A DNA stretch of 64,000 nucleotides, from assembly GCF_000768345.1 (NCBI RefSeq), contig NZ_AVPS01000006.1, positions 124,001 through 188,000 on the forward strand, written 5' to 3'. This DNA is from Lysobacter concretionis Ko07 = DSM 16239. Its GTDB lineage: Bacteria; Pseudomonadota; Gammaproteobacteria; Xanthomonadales; Xanthomonadaceae. Made by a program: the position numbers and the translations under genes. Below are positions 8,613 to 17,749 of this stretch, piece after piece. The notes beneath the pieces are model-generated. The model was given only the letters and a program-made list of their open reading frames with translations. It searched no databases and was not told the origin of the DNA. Position 1 is the stretch's first letter. The number at the start of each line of letters is the position of its first letter.

Positions 8613-8959
8613 ACCCAACCGACACTGCCACCCTCGAAAACGACACCCCACGCGCCGCATTCGACACCCTGACCGCCGATACCGACGGACACGGGACCGA
8701 CCTCAACCTGGACGTGATCCTGGATGTCTCGGTATCGCTGTCGCTGGAAGTCGGCCGCACGCGGATTCCGATCCGCAATCTGTTGCAGCTCAACCAGGGT
8801 TCGGTGGTCGAGCTGGAACGCGGCGCCGGCGAACCGCTGGACGTGTTCGTCAACGGCACCCTGATCGCCCAGGGCGAGGTCGTGGTGGTCAACGACCGTT
8901 TCGGCGTGCGCCTGACCGACGTGGTCAGCCCGGCCGAACGCATCAAGCGGCTGCGATGA
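8609..8959 (+). CDS. fliN: Flagellar motor switch protein FliN
   Basis: 116 residues. FliN forms the base of the C-ring through its SpoA domain, and links to FliH. The domain occupies about residues 30-110 (VSLSLEVGRTRIPIRNLL, LNQGSVVELERGAGEPLDVF, and GEVVVVNDRFGVRLTDVVS), all canonical. The first 30 residues are a Thr/Asp-rich tail. ATGA overlaps join it to fliM upstream and fliO downstream. Confidence 0.96.
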   Translation: MNPTDTATLENDTPRAAFDTLTADTDGHGTDLNLDVILDVSVSLSLEVGRTRIPIRNLLQLNQGSVVELERGAGEPLDVFVNGTLIAQGEVVVVNDRFGVRLTDVVSPAERIKRLR

Positions 8960-9807
8960 GCGAGGCGCCCGACATCGTGGATGCCGCTGTGGCCACGTCC
9001 ATGGATTCCCGCCTGCGCGGCAATGACGGTGCGGGCAATGCAGCCGGCGTCGCGGTCGTGCCGCCATCGAGCGATGCGGCAATGGAAGCCACGGCGCTGG
9101 GTTCCCGCTTTCGCGGGAATGACGGGGATGTGGGCAGTGCGGCCAGCACTGCGGTTGCGGCACCGTCGGGCGACGTCGCGACGGAAGCCACGTCCATGGG
9201 TTCCCGCCTGCGCGGGAACGACGGCGGTGTGGAAGATGCCGACGTTTCCAGCCGTCATCCCCGCGCAGGCGGGGGGACGTTGGCACCTGCCACTGCGCCA
9301 AATGCGACCACGACCGACACCGCAATCGACACCGACGCCGCCACGGCGGAATCCGCCGATGCCTTTTCGCAGGTCACCGTCAGCGTCGACAGCACCGCCG
9401 AGTTTGTCGCGATATCGCTGGCACGCGCGGGCACCGCTTCGGTAACCCAAGTACCTGCGCCAGTATTCGCGCCACCCGCCAGCGGTGCGGGCGCGATCGG
9501 CGGCGGCGTCATGGCGTTGCTGCTGGTGGTCGGCCTGATCCTCGCGCTGGCGTGGCTGGCCAGGCGCATGCCCGGCGTGGGTGCCGTCACCGCCGGCAAT
9601 CCGGCGTTGCGGGTGGTGGGTTCGCTGGCACTGGGGCCGCGCGAGCGCGTGGTGGTGGTCGAGGTCGGCCACACCCAGCTGCTGCTCAGCGTCGGCGCCG
9701 GCGGCACCCGCGCCCTGCACACCCTGGCCGAGCCGCTGCCGGCCACCGATGCCACCCCCTCACCTTTCGCGAGCCTGCTCGCGCAACACTTCGGAAAGAA
9801 GTCGTGA
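8956..9807 (+). CDS. fliO: Flagellar export protein FliO with repeat-expanded N-terminus
   Basis: 283 residues, about twice the usual FliO. FliO is a small bitopic protein that helps assemble the FliP ring. The genuine FliO part begins near residue 178: membrane helix GGGVMALLLVVGLILALAWL, then ARRMPGV and the SpoA-like tail LALGPRERVVVVEVGHTQLL. The first ~110 residues are not FliO-like. They encode three in-frame copies of a dispersed palindromic repeat, each reading S-R-L/F-R-G-N-D-G, plus one inverted copy. The ATG at 8956 overlaps the fliN stop (ATGA), so it is probably the true start and the repeats are translated. The stop overlaps the fliP GTG. Confidence 0.88.
   Translation: MSEAPDIVDAAVATSMDSRLRGNDGAGNAAGVAVVPPSSDAAMEATALGSRFRGNDGDVGSAASTAVAAPSGDVATEATSMGSRLRGNDGGVEDADVSSRHPRAGGGTLAPATAPNATTTDTAIDTDAATAESADAFSQVTVSVDSTAEFVAISLARAGTASVTQVPAPVFAPPASGAGAIGGGVMALLLVVGLILALAWLARRMPGVGAVTAGNPALRVVGSLALGPRERVVVVEVGHTQLLLSVGAGGTRALHTLAEPLPATDATPSPFASLLAQHFGKKS
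9001..9274 (+). repeat. REP-type repeat array inside fliO
   Basis: Three direct palindromes of the form TTCCCGC-CTGC-GCGGGAA-YGACGG centre near 9012, 9110 and 9212; an inverted one (CGTCATCCCCGCGCAGG) is at 9253-9274. Copies 2 and 3 sit in larger homologous units of about 90 bp (from about 9050 and 9150), giving peptides VVPPSSDAAMEATALGSRFR and VAAPSGDVATEATSMGSRLR. A decayed intergenic copy lies at 59403-59433. All direct copies keep the fliO frame. Confidence 0.85.
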
Positions 9808-10619
9808 ACCGTACTGTCTCCCGCAGCCGGAACCCTTGGGCGCTGCGCGTTCTGGCCGCCCTGCTGCTGGCCGCCATCGTACTGATGCTGGCCCCCGACG
9901 CCATGGCGCAGACCGTGCCGGCACCCGCCACGCCGTCGGCAGCTCCCGCGCTGCCCAACCTCAACGTCGGCAACATCGGCGGCGAGCCGGTCAGCATGCC
10001 GCTGCAGGTGCTGCTGCTGATGACCGGCATCACCCTGCTGCCGGCGGCGCTGCTCGGGCTGACCGCGTTCACCCGCATCATCATCGTGCTGGGGCTGCTG
10101 CGGCAGGCGCTGGGCACCGGGCAGACGCCGGGCAACCAGGTGTTGCTGGCGCTGGCGCTGTTTTTGACTGCGATGATCATGATGCCGGTGTTCGACCAGG
10201 CCTGGGCCGCGGGCATCTCGCCCTACCTCAACGACCAGATGGACTTCCGCAGTGCGTGGACCGCCTCGATCGAGCCGTTCCGCGGCTTCATGCTGGCGCA
10301 GGTGCGCGAGAACGACCTGATGACCTTCGCCGGGCTGTCCAACAGTGGTCCGTATGCGACCGCGGCGGACGTGCCGTTCGGCGTGCTGGCGGCGTCGTTC
10401 CTGACCAGCGAGCTGAAGACCGCGTTCGAGATCGCATTCCTGGTCTACATCCCGTTCGTGATCATCGATCTGGTGGTCGCCAGCGTGCTGATGTCGATGG
10501 GCATGATGATGCTGTCGCCGATGCTGATCTCCGCGCCGTTCAAGATCCTGCTGTTCGTGCTGGTGGACGGCTGGATCCTCGTGGTCGGCTCGCTCGCCGC
10601 CAGCTTCAACGGGGTATGA
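9804..10619 (+). CDS. fliP: Flagellar export gate protein FliP
   Basis: 271 residues. FliP is the main pore subunit of the export gate (FliP5-FliQ4-FliR1). A cleavable signal peptide (RVLAALLLAAIVLMLAP, cleavage after AMA near residue 34) is typical of FliP. Four membrane helices follow, including LLLMTGITLLPAALLGLTAF, IIIVLGLLRQALGTGQTPGN and the C-terminal MGMMMLSPMLISAPFKILLF. The GTG at 9804 overlaps the fliO stop and has GGAAAG upstream. fliQ follows after 4 bp. Confidence 0.96.
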   Translation: MNRTVSRSRNPWALRVLAALLLAAIVLMLAPDAMAQTVPAPATPSAAPALPNLNVGNIGGEPVSMPLQVLLLMTGITLLPAALLGLTAFTRIIIVLGLLRQALGTGQTPGNQVLLALALFLTAMIMMPVFDQAWAAGISPYLNDQMDFRSAWTASIEPFRGFMLAQVRENDLMTFAGLSNSGPYATAADVPFGVLAASFLTSELKTAFEIAFLVYIPFVIIDLVVASVLMSMGMMMLSPMLISAPFKILLFVLVDGWILVVGSLAASFNGV

Positions 10620-10623
10620 GGCG

Positions 10624-10893
10624 ATGACCCCGGAAACCGCCATCACCGAGATCGGCCGCGGCCTGCAGATGGCGCTGATGATGGGCGCGCCGCCGCTGCT
10701 GGCGGTGCTGGTGGTCGGCGTGGTCGTGGGCATCCTGCAGGCGGCCACCCAGATCAACGAGCAGACCATCGCGTTCGTGATGAAGGCCATCGCGCTGGCC
10801 ACCACGCTGGCGCTGACCGGGCACTTCCTGCTGGGCAAGATGGTCGCCTTCACGACCGACCTGTTCCAGCGCATCCCGCACCTGATCGGCTAG
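10624..10893 (+). CDS. fliQ: Flagellar export gate protein FliQ
   Basis: 89 residues, exact family length, with two membrane helices (LMMGAPPLLAVLVVGVVVGI and AIALATTLALTGHFLLGKM) and the conserved linker ILQAATQINEQTIAF between them. FliQ packs around FliP/FliR in the gate. It starts 4 bp after fliP and is followed by a 46-bp spacer before fliR. Confidence 0.97.
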   Translation: MTPETAITEIGRGLQMALMMGAPPLLAVLVVGVVVGILQAATQINEQTIAFVMKAIALATTLALTGHFLLGKMVAFTTDLFQRIPHLIG

Positions 10894-10939
10894 CACCCAT
10901 GTCGCTTTCGGGCATGCCGCTCAACGGCATGGCGGACTG

Positions 10940-11728
10940 ATGGACCCGGTCACCGCCACCACCGTCGACGGGCTCAACCTGTTCGGCATGCTCGGCCAGG
11001 TGCTGTGGTACCTGCTGCGCATCGGCGCGGCGCTGCAGGCGATGCCGATGATCGGCGGCCGTGGCATGCCGGTGCGGGCGCGCATGATCATCGCCATCGC
11101 GCTGTCGGCCACGATGTCCACCGTGCTGCCGGCCGCACCGACCGCGGCGGTGGATGCGGCGACGGTGCTCACGGTGCTGCGCGAGATGGCGGTGGGCATT
11201 TCGATCGGGCTGGTATTGCGGCTCGCGTTCGAGGCCGGCCAGCTGGCCGGCGAGCTGATCAGCCAGGGCATGGCGCTGTCGTTCGCGACCCTGGCCGACC
11301 CGCTCAGCGGCGCGTCATCGACCGTGCTGTCGCAGTGGTTCTTCCTGATCTTCGGCCTGCTGTTCTTCACCCTCGACGGCCACCTCGCGCTGGTGGGCCT
11401 GCTGGCCGACAGCTACCAGGCGCTGCCGATCGGCGCGCCGCTGGTGGACATGGACGGGTTCCTCGCCGCGCTGCCGACGTTCTTCGCCAGTTGCCTGCGC
11501 GCGGGTCTGTTGCTGGCGCTGCCGGTGATGATGGCGCTGCTCGCCTCCAACCTCGCCTTCGGCGTGCTGTCGCGCGCGGCGGCGGCGTTGAATCCGATCG
11601 CGATCGGCCTGCCGGTCGCGCTGCTGGTCGGCATGACCCTGATGACACTGCTGGCACGGGAACTGCAGGAGCCGGTGCAGCGACTGTTCGAGGATGCCTT
11701 CCTCGCGGCGCGCGCGCTGACCGGCTGA
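10940..11728 (+). CDS. fliR: Flagellar export gate protein FliR
   Basis: 262 residues with about six membrane helices (for example ARMIIAIALSATMSTVLP, FLIFGLLFFTLDGHLALVGL, LPVMMALLASNLAFGVLSRA). FliR is the single-copy subunit that completes the export gate and contacts FlhB. The conserved segments VGISIGLVLRLAFEAGQLAG and LNPIAIGLPVALLVGM are present. Position between fliQ and flhB is canonical. Confidence 0.96.
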   Translation: MDPVTATTVDGLNLFGMLGQVLWYLLRIGAALQAMPMIGGRGMPVRARMIIAIALSATMSTVLPAAPTAAVDAATVLTVLREMAVGISIGLVLRLAFEAGQLAGELISQGMALSFATLADPLSGASSTVLSQWFFLIFGLLFFTLDGHLALVGLLADSYQALPIGAPLVDMDGFLAALPTFFASCLRAGLLLALPVMMALLASNLAFGVLSRAAAALNPIAIGLPVALLVGMTLMTLLARELQEPVQRLFEDAFLAARALTG

Positions 11729-11792
11729 GCAAGCACCCCGGACAGCGCGCCCACCCGGCGGACCCTGCGGCCGCCAGCCACGGAAGCGAGCG

Positions 11793-12956
11793 ATGTCCGG
11801 CGACCAGGAAGACCGCACCGAACAACCGACCGAGAAACGCAAGCGCGAAGCCCGCGAAAAGGGTGACGTCCCGCGCTCGCGCGAACTGGCCAATGTCTCG
11901 ATCCTGGGTGCGACTGCGGTCGCGGTGATGGTGCTGGCGCCGGGCATCGGGGTGGATGCCCAGACCTGGCTCGGCGGTGCGCTCACGGTGGACCCGGCGA
12001 TCCTCGGCAAGCCCGACCGGCTGATCACCCACGCGGTGCTGCTGGTCATCAGCCTGGTGCTGTCGATCCTGCCGATCCTGGCGGCGTCGCTGGCCGCCTG
12101 CCTGATCGCACCGGCGCTGATGAGCGGCATCCGCTTTTCCGGCAAGTCGTTGAAGTTCGACGTCAAACGCCTCAACCCCGCCGCCGGGCTCAAGCGCATC
12201 TACGGCAAGGAAGGCTTCGCCGAACTGCTGCGCTCGCTGATGCGCGTGGTGCTGGTGGTCGGCACCGGCGCGCTGGTCATCACCGGCGCGATCGACGAGA
12301 TCCTGGCGATGCCGCGGATGGCGCTGGACGTCGCCATCGGCACCGGCCTGCACACCGCGATGACCGCCCTGCTGGCGATGGCCGGCTCGCTGGCGCTGAT
12401 CGCCGCCATCGACGTGCCCTGGCAGCGCTACCAGCACAACGCCAAGTTGAAGATGACCAAGCAGGAAATCCGCGACGAGATGAAGCAGACCGAGGGCAAC
12501 CCGGAGATCAAGGCCCGCGTGCGCCAAGTCGCCCGCCAGTTGTCGCAGCGGCAGACGATGGAGGCGGTGCCGACCGCCGACGTGATCGTGATGAACCCGA
12601 CCCACTACGCGGTCGCGCTGAAGTACGACGCCGACAAGATGCGCGCGCCGCGGGTGGTCGCCAAGGGCGTGGACGAGACCGCGCTGATGATCCGCGACGT
12701 GGGTGAAAAGCACCGCATCAGCGTGATCGAGGCACCGCCGCTGGCACGCGCCTTGTATAGGCAGGCACAGGTTGATCAGGAGATCCCCGTGAAGCTCTAC
12801 GCCGCCGTCGCCCAGGTCCTGTCCTACGTCTACCAGCTCAAGCGCTGGCACCCGGCGCATGGGCCCGCGCCGTCACTGGAACTGCCGGATGTCGGCCCCG
12901 ATGGCGCGGTCGATCCCCAGCCCGTGAATGGCGCTGACGGAATCCCGGCACCGTGA
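11793..12956 (+). CDS. flhB: Flagellar export switch protein FlhB
   Basis: 387 residues. FlhB controls the change from hook to filament export through self-cleavage. The N-terminal EDRTEQPTEKRKREAREKG motif, four membrane helices (about residues 35-210) and the cytoplasmic autocleavage site NPTH (Asn268-Pro269) in VIVMNPTHYAVALKYDAD are all present. The family motif GVDETALMIRD follows. The extreme C-terminus is a Pro/Asp-rich tail. The stop overlaps the flhA GTG by 3 bp. Confidence 0.97.
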   Translation: MSGDQEDRTEQPTEKRKREAREKGDVPRSRELANVSILGATAVAVMVLAPGIGVDAQTWLGGALTVDPAILGKPDRLITHAVLLVISLVLSILPILAASLAACLIAPALMSGIRFSGKSLKFDVKRLNPAAGLKRIYGKEGFAELLRSLMRVVLVVGTGALVITGAIDEILAMPRMALDVAIGTGLHTAMTALLAMAGSLALIAAIDVPWQRYQHNAKLKMTKQEIRDEMKQTEGNPEIKARVRQVARQLSQRQTMEAVPTADVIVMNPTHYAVALKYDADKMRAPRVVAKGVDETALMIRDVGEKHRISVIEAPPLARALYRQAQVDQEIPVKLYAAVAQVLSYVYQLKRWHPAHGPAPSLELPDVGPDGAVDPQPVNGADGIPAP

Positions 12957-15040
12957 GTGCCCAGCCCGCTCCGATGAACTTCGGCGGCATCGCCCGCTCG
13001 CTGCGCAACGGCGCCGCCGCCCCGGTGGTGGTGCTGGCGATGCTGGCGATGGTGGTGGTGCCGCTGTCGCCGCTGGTGCTGGATGCGCTGTTCACGATCA
13101 ACATCGCGCTGTCGCTGGTCGTGCTGCTGGCGGTGGTGTACGTCAAGCGGCCGCTGGAATTCTCGGTGTTCCCGTCGGTGCTGCTGATGGTCACCCTGCT
13201 GCGGCTGGCGCTGAACGTCGCCTCGACCCGGGTGGTGCTGCTGCACGGCCACGAAGGCCCCGGCGCGGCCGGCCACGTGATCGAGTCGTTCGGCAACTTC
13301 GTGATCGGCGGCAGCTACGCCGTCGGCATCATCGTTTTCGCGATCCTGACGATCGTCAACTTCATCGTGGTGACCAAGGGCTCCGGACGCATCGCAGAGG
13401 TCTCGGCACGTTTCATCCTGGACGCGATGCCCGGCAAGCAGATGGCGATCGACGCCGACCTCAACGCCGGCCTGCTGAGCCGCGAGGACGCCAAGGCGCG
13501 CCGCCAGGAAGTCGCCGAGGAAGCCGACTTCTACGGCTCGATGGACGGCGCCAGCAAGTTCGTGCGCGGCGATGCGATCGCCGGCCTGCTGATCCTGGTC
13601 ATCAACCTGGTCGGCGGCATCCTGATCGGGGTGCTCGCGCACGACATGCCGTTCTCCAGCGCGGCCGAGGTGTACGCGCTGCTGACCATCGGCGACGGCC
13701 TGGTCGCGCAGCTGCCGGCGCTGCTGGTGTCCACCGCGGTGGCGATGCTGGTCACCCGCGCGACGCGCGAGCAGGACATGGGGCCGGCGATCTCCAAGCA
13801 GGTGTTCGGGCAGAAGCGCGCACTGATCGTGGCCGCCCTGCTGCTGGGGCTGATCGGCGTGGTGCCGGGGATGCCGAACCTGCCGTTCCTGGTGCTGTCG
13901 GCGACGATCGGCTATGCCGCCTGGCAGTTGCACAAGCGCGAGGCGAGCGCCGCGACGGAGACCGAAGATGCCGATCCCGTCACCGGCCTGGGCAGCGCCA
14001 ACCAGGCCATGGCCGAGCTGAGCTGGGACGAAGTGCGTCCGGTGGAACCGCTCGGGCTGGAGGTCGGCTACAAGCTGATCGCGCTGGTCGACAAGACCCA
14101 GGGCGGCGAGCTGCTGGCGCGGCTCAAGGGCATCCGCCGCAAGCTGACCCAGGATCTGGGTTTCCTGATTCCGGCCGTGCACGTGCGCGACAACCTGGAA
14201 CTCGCGCCGGGCCAGTACCGGATCCTCGTGCACGGCGTGCCGATGGCGACCGGCGAGCTGCATCCCGACCGCGATCTGGCGCTGGATCCGGGCCAGGTGT
14301 TCGGCACGCTGGACGGCATTCCCGGCAAGGACCCGGCGTTCGGGCTGGATGCGGTGTGGATCCCGCCCAGCCAGCGCGCGCATGCCGAATCGCTGGGCTA
14401 CACGGTGGTGGATGCCTCCACCGTGGTCGCCACCCATCTTTCCCACGTGGTGCGCGAGCGCGCGTCCGAGCTGCTCGGCCACGACGAGGTGCAGCAGCTG
14501 CTGGCCAGCGTCGGCAAGGCGACACCGAAGCTCGTCGAGGATTTGACACCCAAGCTGCTGCCGCTGTCGGTGGTGGTGCGGGTGCTGCAATCGCTGCTCA
14601 TCGAGAAGGTGCCGCTGCGGCAGATGCGCCAGATCGTCGAAGCGCTGCTGGAGCACGGCGCACACACCCAGGACCCGGCCGCGTTGACCGCTGCGGTGCG
14701 AACCGCGCTGGGCCGTTTCATCGTGCAGGAGCTCAACGGACTCAAGCCCGAACTGCCCGTCTACACCCTGGCGCCGGCTCTGGAACGGGTATTGCAGGAG
14801 TCGGTCAACGGCGCAGGTGCCGCGTTGGAACCCGGATTGGCTGAGCGGCTGCACCAGAACCTCAGCGATTGCGTGACCCAGCAGGAAGGACGCGGTGAAC
14901 CCGCCGTCCTGCTGGTGCCCGGCGGGATCCGCGCGACCATCGCGCGCCTGGTGCGCCACAGCGTGCCGGCCCTGTCGGTACTGGCCTACACCGAAGTGCC
15001 GGAAGACAAGCGTTTGCGGTTGGTCGGCTCGATCGGTTGA
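12953..15040 (+). CDS. flhA: Flagellar export gate protein FlhA
   Basis: 695 residues, full length. FlhA forms the nonameric export ring whose cytoplasmic domain docks chaperone-substrate complexes. Eight membrane helices occupy the first ~325 residues, with the FHIPEP-family signature RLALNVASTRVVLLHGHEG and the cytoplasmic loop FILDAMPGKQMAIDADLNAG. The soluble domain starts near residue 360 (GYKLIALVDKTQGGELLARL). The GTG start overlaps the flhB stop. It ends a continuous coupled run from fliM; a 68-bp gap precedes flhF. Confidence 0.97.
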   Translation: MSAQPAPMNFGGIARSLRNGAAAPVVVLAMLAMVVVPLSPLVLDALFTINIALSLVVLLAVVYVKRPLEFSVFPSVLLMVTLLRLALNVASTRVVLLHGHEGPGAAGHVIESFGNFVIGGSYAVGIIVFAILTIVNFIVVTKGSGRIAEVSARFILDAMPGKQMAIDADLNAGLLSREDAKARRQEVAEEADFYGSMDGASKFVRGDAIAGLLILVINLVGGILIGVLAHDMPFSSAAEVYALLTIGDGLVAQLPALLVSTAVAMLVTRATREQDMGPAISKQVFGQKRALIVAALLLGLIGVVPGMPNLPFLVLSATIGYAAWQLHKREASAATETEDADPVTGLGSANQAMAELSWDEVRPVEPLGLEVGYKLIALVDKTQGGELLARLKGIRRKLTQDLGFLIPAVHVRDNLELAPGQYRILVHGVPMATGELHPDRDLALDPGQVFGTLDGIPGKDPAFGLDAVWIPPSQRAHAESLGYTVVDASTVVATHLSHVVRERASELLGHDEVQQLLASVGKATPKLVEDLTPKLLPLSVVVRVLQSLLIEKVPLRQMRQIVEALLEHGAHTQDPAALTAAVRTALGRFIVQELNGLKPELPVYTLAPALERVLQESVNGAGAALEPGLAERLHQNLSDCVTQQEGRGEPAVLLVPGGIRATIARLVRHSVPALSVLAYTEVPEDKRLRLVGSIG

Positions 15041-15108
15041 TCGGTCCGGGTACGGAATAACCGGCAGTAACGGGCAACAACGGAAACCCCCAGCAGGGAA
15101 ACATCGTC

Positions 15109-16878
15109 ATGAGAATCAAGCGTTTCATCGCCACCGACATGCGCAGCGCCCTGGGCATGGTCCGCGAGGAGCAGGGCCCGGACGCGGTGATCCTGTCCAG
15201 CCGCACGACCGCCGACGGCATTGAAGTGGTGGCCGCGACGGATTACGACGAGGCGCTGGTGCACCAGGCCCTGCGCGCGGCCGCCCCCAGGCCGCCGTCG
15301 GAGGCAGCGGATGCGCCTGCTGCGCCGGATGCCGACGGTTTCAGGGCAACGCTCCATGACGCCCCCACCGCGCTTGCGACACCCGCACCGGCCACTGCGC
15401 CACGCGACAGTTTCGCCAGCCGCGCGCGCGCCGTGTTCCGCATCGGCGATGCGCCGGCATCGACCAAAAGCGCCAAACCGCTCACCGAGCCGACGCTGGC
15501 CGAACTGACCGGCGGATTCCCGCTGGCCGCGGCCACAACCGTGTCGGCTTCCGCACCCCGTTCCGATTCGCCAGCCCCGTCCCATTTCGAGGCCATGATG
15601 GCCACCCTGTCCGGCCCGTCCGTTGGCACGCCTGCCAGCGAAGCGGTCACGGGCCTGGTGGCGCCGTCCTGGGCCCAGCCCGCGCCGGCCAGCCCCGGCA
15701 TCCCCGCGCCCGGCGAGCCTGCTGCGTCCGCGCCGGTCGCCGCCGCACCGGCAGCGCCCCATACGACCACATCGGTTTCCACCGCACCCGCTCCCGCGTC
15801 GGATCTGCAAGCCGATCCGGATCCGGCGATGGCTGCACCGGCTGTGCCAGTCGCGCCTGCCGTGACCGCGGCCGTTGCAGTTGCCCCTGCAGTCACCGAA
15901 ACCCAAACCGGGTCCGCCCCGCCGTCGCCCACCGAAACCACCGTCCCCCTGCTGCAGGTCGTCGCCGAACCCGATCCGGGCATCTCCGCCATGCGCGAGG
16001 AGTTGACCTCGATGCGGCGGATGATCGAGCGCGAGATGGGCCAGTTCACCGCCGAGCGCCTGCGCGGCTCGCCCGGTCGCGCGGCGGCCTACGACATGCT
16101 GCTGGGCTACGGCTGCGACGAATCGCTGGCGCAGTCGGTGGTCGCCAAGCTCAACCCGGCGCTGCCGCCCGACAAGGTCCGCGCACCGACGCTGGCCGAG
16201 CTGGCGCGGATGCTGACGATCATGCGCAGCGAGCCGATCGACGACGGCGGCGTGATCGCCCTGATCGGCCCGACCGGTGCCGGCAAGACCACCACCGTGG
16301 CCAAGCTGGCCGCGCGCTTCGCCGCCCGCCACCGGGCCCGCGACGTCGCCATGGTCACCACCGACAGCGAGCGCGTCGGCGCGATCGAACAATTGCACGC
16401 GCACGGTCGCCGCCTCGGCATCACCGTATGCGAGGCCCACGGCGCAGAGAGCCTGGCGCAGACCCTGGAACAGCTGCAGGACTACCCGCTGGTGCTGGTG
16501 GATACCGCCGGCTACGGCGCCCGCGACCGCGCCCTGCTCGGCCAGATCACCTGGCTGCGCGCGACCCGTCAGCTGCGCAGCCTGCTGGTGCTGCCCGCCA
16601 ACGCCCACCCGCACGACCTCAACGAGCTCGTCCGCCGTTACCGGATGGCCAGCCCCGAGGGCGTGGTGCTGACCAAGACGGACGAGACCGGCCGCCTCGG
16701 CGCGGCCCTGTCGGTGGCGGTCCGCAACGGCCTGAGCCTGGCCTACACCGCCCACGGCCAGCAGGTTCCCAGCGATCTGGAAGCGGCGGACGGATCGAAC
16801 CTGGTGTTGCAGCTGGAGAAACTGCGACGTGCGGCCGATAACCCCTTTGTCACCGAGGACCACCATGCCATCGCCTGA
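15109..16878 (+). CDS. flhF: Polar flagellar GTPase FlhF
   Basis: 589 residues. FlhF is an SRP-type GTPase that marks the pole for flagellar assembly. The N-terminal B domain (MRIKRFIATDMRSALGMVRE) is followed by an unusually long Ala/Pro/Thr linker (about residues 60-285). The NG domain follows: G1 GPTGAGKTTTVAKLAARF near residue 385, TTDSERVGAIEQL, G3 LVDTAGYGARD and G4 TKTDETGRLG. The extra ~100 linker residues account for its size compared with typical FlhF. Its end overlaps flhG. Confidence 0.95.
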   Translation: MRIKRFIATDMRSALGMVREEQGPDAVILSSRTTADGIEVVAATDYDEALVHQALRAAAPRPPSEAADAPAAPDADGFRATLHDAPTALATPAPATAPRDSFASRARAVFRIGDAPASTKSAKPLTEPTLAELTGGFPLAAATTVSASAPRSDSPAPSHFEAMMATLSGPSVGTPASEAVTGLVAPSWAQPAPASPGIPAPGEPAASAPVAAAPAAPHTTTSVSTAPAPASDLQADPDPAMAAPAVPVAPAVTAAVAVAPAVTETQTGSAPPSPTETTVPLLQVVAEPDPGISAMREELTSMRRMIEREMGQFTAERLRGSPGRAAAYDMLLGYGCDESLAQSVVAKLNPALPPDKVRAPTLAELARMLTIMRSEPIDDGGVIALIGPTGAGKTTTVAKLAARFAARHRARDVAMVTTDSERVGAIEQLHAHGRRLGITVCEAHGAESLAQTLEQLQDYPLVLVDTAGYGARDRALLGQITWLRATRQLRSLLVLPANAHPHDLNELVRRYRMASPEGVVLTKTDETGRLGAALSVAVRNGLSLAYTAHGQQVPSDLEAADGSNLVLQLEKLRRAADNPFVTEDHHAIA

Positions 16879-17749
16879 CTTCCAATCCGCATCGCCGACC
16901 CCGGCGCAGCCCGTTGCCGCAGCGCCGGTGGCGCCCGTGCGCGTCATTGCCGTTGCCAGCGGAAAGGGCGGCGTGGGCAAGACCAGTGTGTCGGTCAATC
17001 TGGCGATGGCGATGGTCAACGCCGGCCAGCGCACCCTGCTGCTGGACACCGACCTGGGCCTGGCCAACGTCGACGTGATGCTGGGCCTGTCGCCACGCTT
17101 CACCCTGGCCGACGTGTTCGCCGGCCGCTGCGAGCTGCGCGACACCCTGCTGGAAGGCCCCGGCGGGCTGTGGGTGGTGCCCGCCGCCTCCGGCAAGCGC
17201 CACATGACCGAACTGCTGCCGCAACAGCACGTCGGTCTGGTGCATGCCTTCAGCCAGCTGGACCTGCCGATCGACACGATGGTGGTCGACAACGCGGCCG
17301 GCATCGCCGATGGCGTACTGACCTTCTGCCAGGCCGCCCAGGACGTGATCGTGGTGGTCTGCGACGAGCCCGCCTCGGTCACCGACGCTTACGCGCTGAT
17401 CAAGGTGCTCAACCGCGACCGCGGCGTCAGCCGCGTCCAGGTGCTCGCCAACCAGGTGCAGAACGCCGCCGAAGGCCGGCAGCTGTTCGGCAAGCTGGAG
17501 CGGGTCGCCTCGCGTTTCCTCGACGTCACCCTGAACTACCTGGGTGCAATCCCGCGCGACGAGTGGCTGCGCCGGGCGATCCAGCGCCAGGAATCGGTGA
17601 TCGAGGCATTTCCCTCCAGCCCGTCGGCGATCGCGTTCCGCGACATCGCCCGCCGGGCCGGCCAGTGGCAGTCGCCGCTGGGCCCGAGCGGACACGTGGA
17701 GTTCTACATGGAACGCCTGATCACGCCCGCCAGGAGTGCCGTCGCATGA
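16865..17749 (+). CDS. flhG: Flagellar number regulator FlhG (FleN)
   Basis: 294 residues. FlhG/FleN is a MinD-like ATPase that limits flagellar number, antagonising FlhF and the master regulator. The deviant Walker A motif SGKGGVGKTSVSVNLAMAM is at about residues 36-54, with LLLDTDLGLANVDVMLGL and VVDNAAGIADGV following. The C-terminal region is membrane-targeting-like. I chose the ATG at 16865 inside the flhF end; an in-frame GTG at 16829 would add 12 residues. It ends in an ATGA overlap with fliA. Confidence 0.95.
   Translation: MPSPDFQSASPTPAQPVAAAPVAPVRVIAVASGKGGVGKTSVSVNLAMAMVNAGQRTLLLDTDLGLANVDVMLGLSPRFTLADVFAGRCELRDTLLEGPGGLWVVPAASGKRHMTELLPQQHVGLVHAFSQLDLPIDTMVVDNAAGIADGVLTFCQAAQDVIVVVCDEPASVTDAYALIKVLNRDRGVSRVQVLANQVQNAAEGRQLFGKLERVASRFLDVTLNYLGAIPRDEWLRRAIQRQESVIEAFPSSPSAIAFRDIARRAGQWQSPLGPSGHVEFYMERLITPARSAVA

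Noticed and set aside
11652-11667. Sigma-54-like motif TGGCACG-GGAA-CTGCA inside fliR
   Set aside because: One key base of the -12 box is wrong, it lies within coding sequence, and it could arise by chance; flhB is probably transcribed with fliR.
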